64,000 nucleotides of DNA, taken from NCBI GenBank assembly GCA_009692005.1, contig SHZZ01000011.1, positions 1 through 64,000 of the forward strand. Reading direction: 5' to 3'. The notes under the pieces were generated by a model. It was not told the DNA's origin. It worked only from the letters and a program-made list of their open reading frames with translations, and ran no database searches. Origin of the DNA: Gemmataceae bacterium (GTDB taxonomy: Bacteria > Planctomycetota > Planctomycetia > Gemmatales > Gemmataceae). The number at the start of each line of letters is the position of its first letter. Position 1 is the stretch's first letter. The translations under genes and the position numbers were made by a program. Shown piece by piece: positions 62,855 to 64,000 of the stretch.

Positions 62855-63982
62855 ATGAAGATCGCGGAGTTGAAATTCACGGGTTTGGCGGGCGGCACCG
62901 TGGAAGGCGGCTGGGCCGAGGAACTCAAGCCCGCCGACGATGTCCACACCATTGTTCAGGTGACCACCGACGACGGTCTGGTGGGCGTCGGCAGCGCTTT
63001 CACCAGCAGCGCCCTGGTCAAGGCGGCGGCAAAATTGCTCTCCCCCTTCCTGATCGGCGAACGCGCTGATGAACCCGCCCGCGTCAGCGAGAAACTAAGG
63101 CAGAATACTTTCTGGCAGGGCCGCGGCGGCTCTGTCGAGCATGCCATCAGCGGCATTGACATCGCCCTGTGGGACCTCTTTGGCAAAATCACCCAGCAGC
63201 CGGTCGCCCGGCTCCTGGGGGGGATCTACCGCCACCGCATCAAGCCCTATGGCTCTCTCCTTTTCGATTACCCTGATGCCTTGAAAGAAAAATTGAAACA
63301 GGCGGTGCGTCGCGGGTTCAAGGCCATCAAGCTCGGGTGGACGCCCTTTGCCCGGGTTGATTCCAAGCTCGATGAGCTCCTGGTGCGAACGGCGCGGGAA
63401 ACTGTGGGGCCCGATGTGGAAATCATGGTCGATGCCGGCGCCAGCGATGCCAATTGGCCGCATGGCTTCAAATGGGCCCTGCGCACTGCTCACATGTTGA
63501 AGGATTATGACATCACCTGGTTCGAGGAGGCGCTGCTCCCCGATGACATTGCCGGCTTTGCTGAATTAAGAAAGCTATCGCCTGTTCCCATCGCCACGGG
63601 CGAGGTGTTTACTCGCCGCCAGAGTTTCTATCCCCTTTTTCATCAGCGTGCGGTGGATATCGTGCAGCCCGATTGCACCAAGTGCGGCGGTCTGACGGAA
63701 GCGTGGCGCATTGCCTGGGCCGCGCACGAGCATCAGGTGCAGTGGGTGCCGCACGGCTGGAACACCGCCGTTGGCCTTGCTGCCGACATTCAGCTTTCTT
63801 GCGCCATGCCGCTGGCCCGCTATGTGGAGTTTCTCACCCCGTCGCCTTATATCGACGACTTGCTGCTGACCCCGTTCCGCCCCGATGCTGAAGGCTTCCT
63901 CACTTTGCCTGAGAAACCCGGCCTGGGCATCGACTTGAATCCCGAGGCATTGAAACACTACGCCGCTTCGTCCGGGCCCTGA
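62855..63982 (+). CDS. Enolase-superfamily enzyme (mandelate racemase/muconate lactonizing type), second copy
   Basis: 375 aa from ATG 62855 (AGAGG upstream), 14 bp after the creatininase-family gene. Metal ligands: IMVDAGASD (Asp), ITWFEEALLPDD (Glu), IATGEVFTRRQ (Glu). Strand 2 reads K-L-G-W, again with Gly in place of the second Lys. The later strand has VPHGWNTAVG, supplying a His typical of the mandelate-racemase subgroup. It is clearly divergent from the first copy (60829-61947), so the two are probably not redundant. The operon may continue past the window end. Confidence 0.9.
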   Translation: MKIAELKFTGLAGGTVEGGWAEELKPADDVHTIVQVTTDDGLVGVGSAFTSSALVKAAAKLLSPFLIGERADEPARVSEKLRQNTFWQGRGGSVEHAISGIDIALWDLFGKITQQPVARLLGGIYRHRIKPYGSLLFDYPDALKEKLKQAVRRGFKAIKLGWTPFARVDSKLDELLVRTARETVGPDVEIMVDAGASDANWPHGFKWALRTAHMLKDYDITWFEEALLPDDIAGFAELRKLSPVPIATGEVFTRRQSFYPLFHQRAVDIVQPDCTKCGGLTEAWRIAWAAHEHQVQWVPHGWNTAVGLAADIQLSCAMPLARYVEFLTPSPYIDDLLLTPFRPDAEGFLTLPEKPGLGIDLNPEALKHYAASSGP

Positions 63983-64000
63983 GTACTCTTAAGGCCGGAA

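Overview
The window looks like a planctomycete chromosome segment, most likely from the Gemmataceae-like part of the phylum. This is inferred from gene content. It holds two DUF1559 pseudopilin-like proteins, a PVC-type haem protein with HEAT repeats, a DUF1549/DUF1553 plus DUF1501 pair, an HzsA-related TolB-like protein with one CxxCH, an ECF sigma factor beside a large Ser/Thr kinase with TPRs, a sulfatase, and giant repeat proteins with an N-terminal LENRxTP motif. I saw no tRNA, rRNA, CRISPR array or intact transposase.

Layout. 1-17.5 kb: a same-strand array of four paralogous giant proteins (the first cut by the window edge). The three complete ones carry beta-helix passenger regions, and all four end in a shared FG-GAP-like domain; each gene has its own terminator. 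17.7-19.4 kb: a decayed outer-membrane porin gene. 19.5-24.9 kb: DUF1559 protein, lipoprotein, lipoprotein alpha/beta hydrolase, and a glucose-6-phosphate dehydrogenase fused to a cyclic-nucleotide-binding domain. 25-31.2 kb: PAP2 phosphatase, FAD oxidoreductase, AhpD-like protein, PDZ protein, esterase-like protein and a small membrane protein. 31.2-40.3 kb: a minus-strand seven-gene run (panB, TPR-metallopeptidase, MazG-like, membrane protein, ABC ATPase, galE, APH-family kinase) with ATGA overlaps. 40.6-42.8 kb: a BlaI/M56 regulatory pair with a clear promoter and operator. 42.9-46.2 kb: a minus-strand operon DUF1559 - lipoprotein - HzsA-related protein, divergent from a PVC-haem protein (46.4-49.5 kb). 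49.8-51.1 kb: sulfatase. 51.5-55.0 kb: kinase and sigma factor. 55.6-59.5 kb: DUF1549/DUF1553 and DUF1501 genes. 59.54-59.72 kb: a 183-bp remnant of a Y1 (REP-associated) transposase element. 59.8-64 kb: a compact four-gene catabolic-looking operon (AstE/AspA-type deacylase, two enolase-superfamily enzymes, a creatininase-family amidohydrolase).

Most notable: the G6PD-cNMP fusion; the four-gene deacylase/enolase/creatininase operon of unknown substrate; the tandem array of giant proteins with an N-terminal LENR motif and no classical signal peptide; the porin pseudogene with three independent lesions; the BlaI operator lying exactly between -35 and -10; and the transposon remnant with perfect 17-bp inverted ends. 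All functions are read from sequence motifs; no database search was run.
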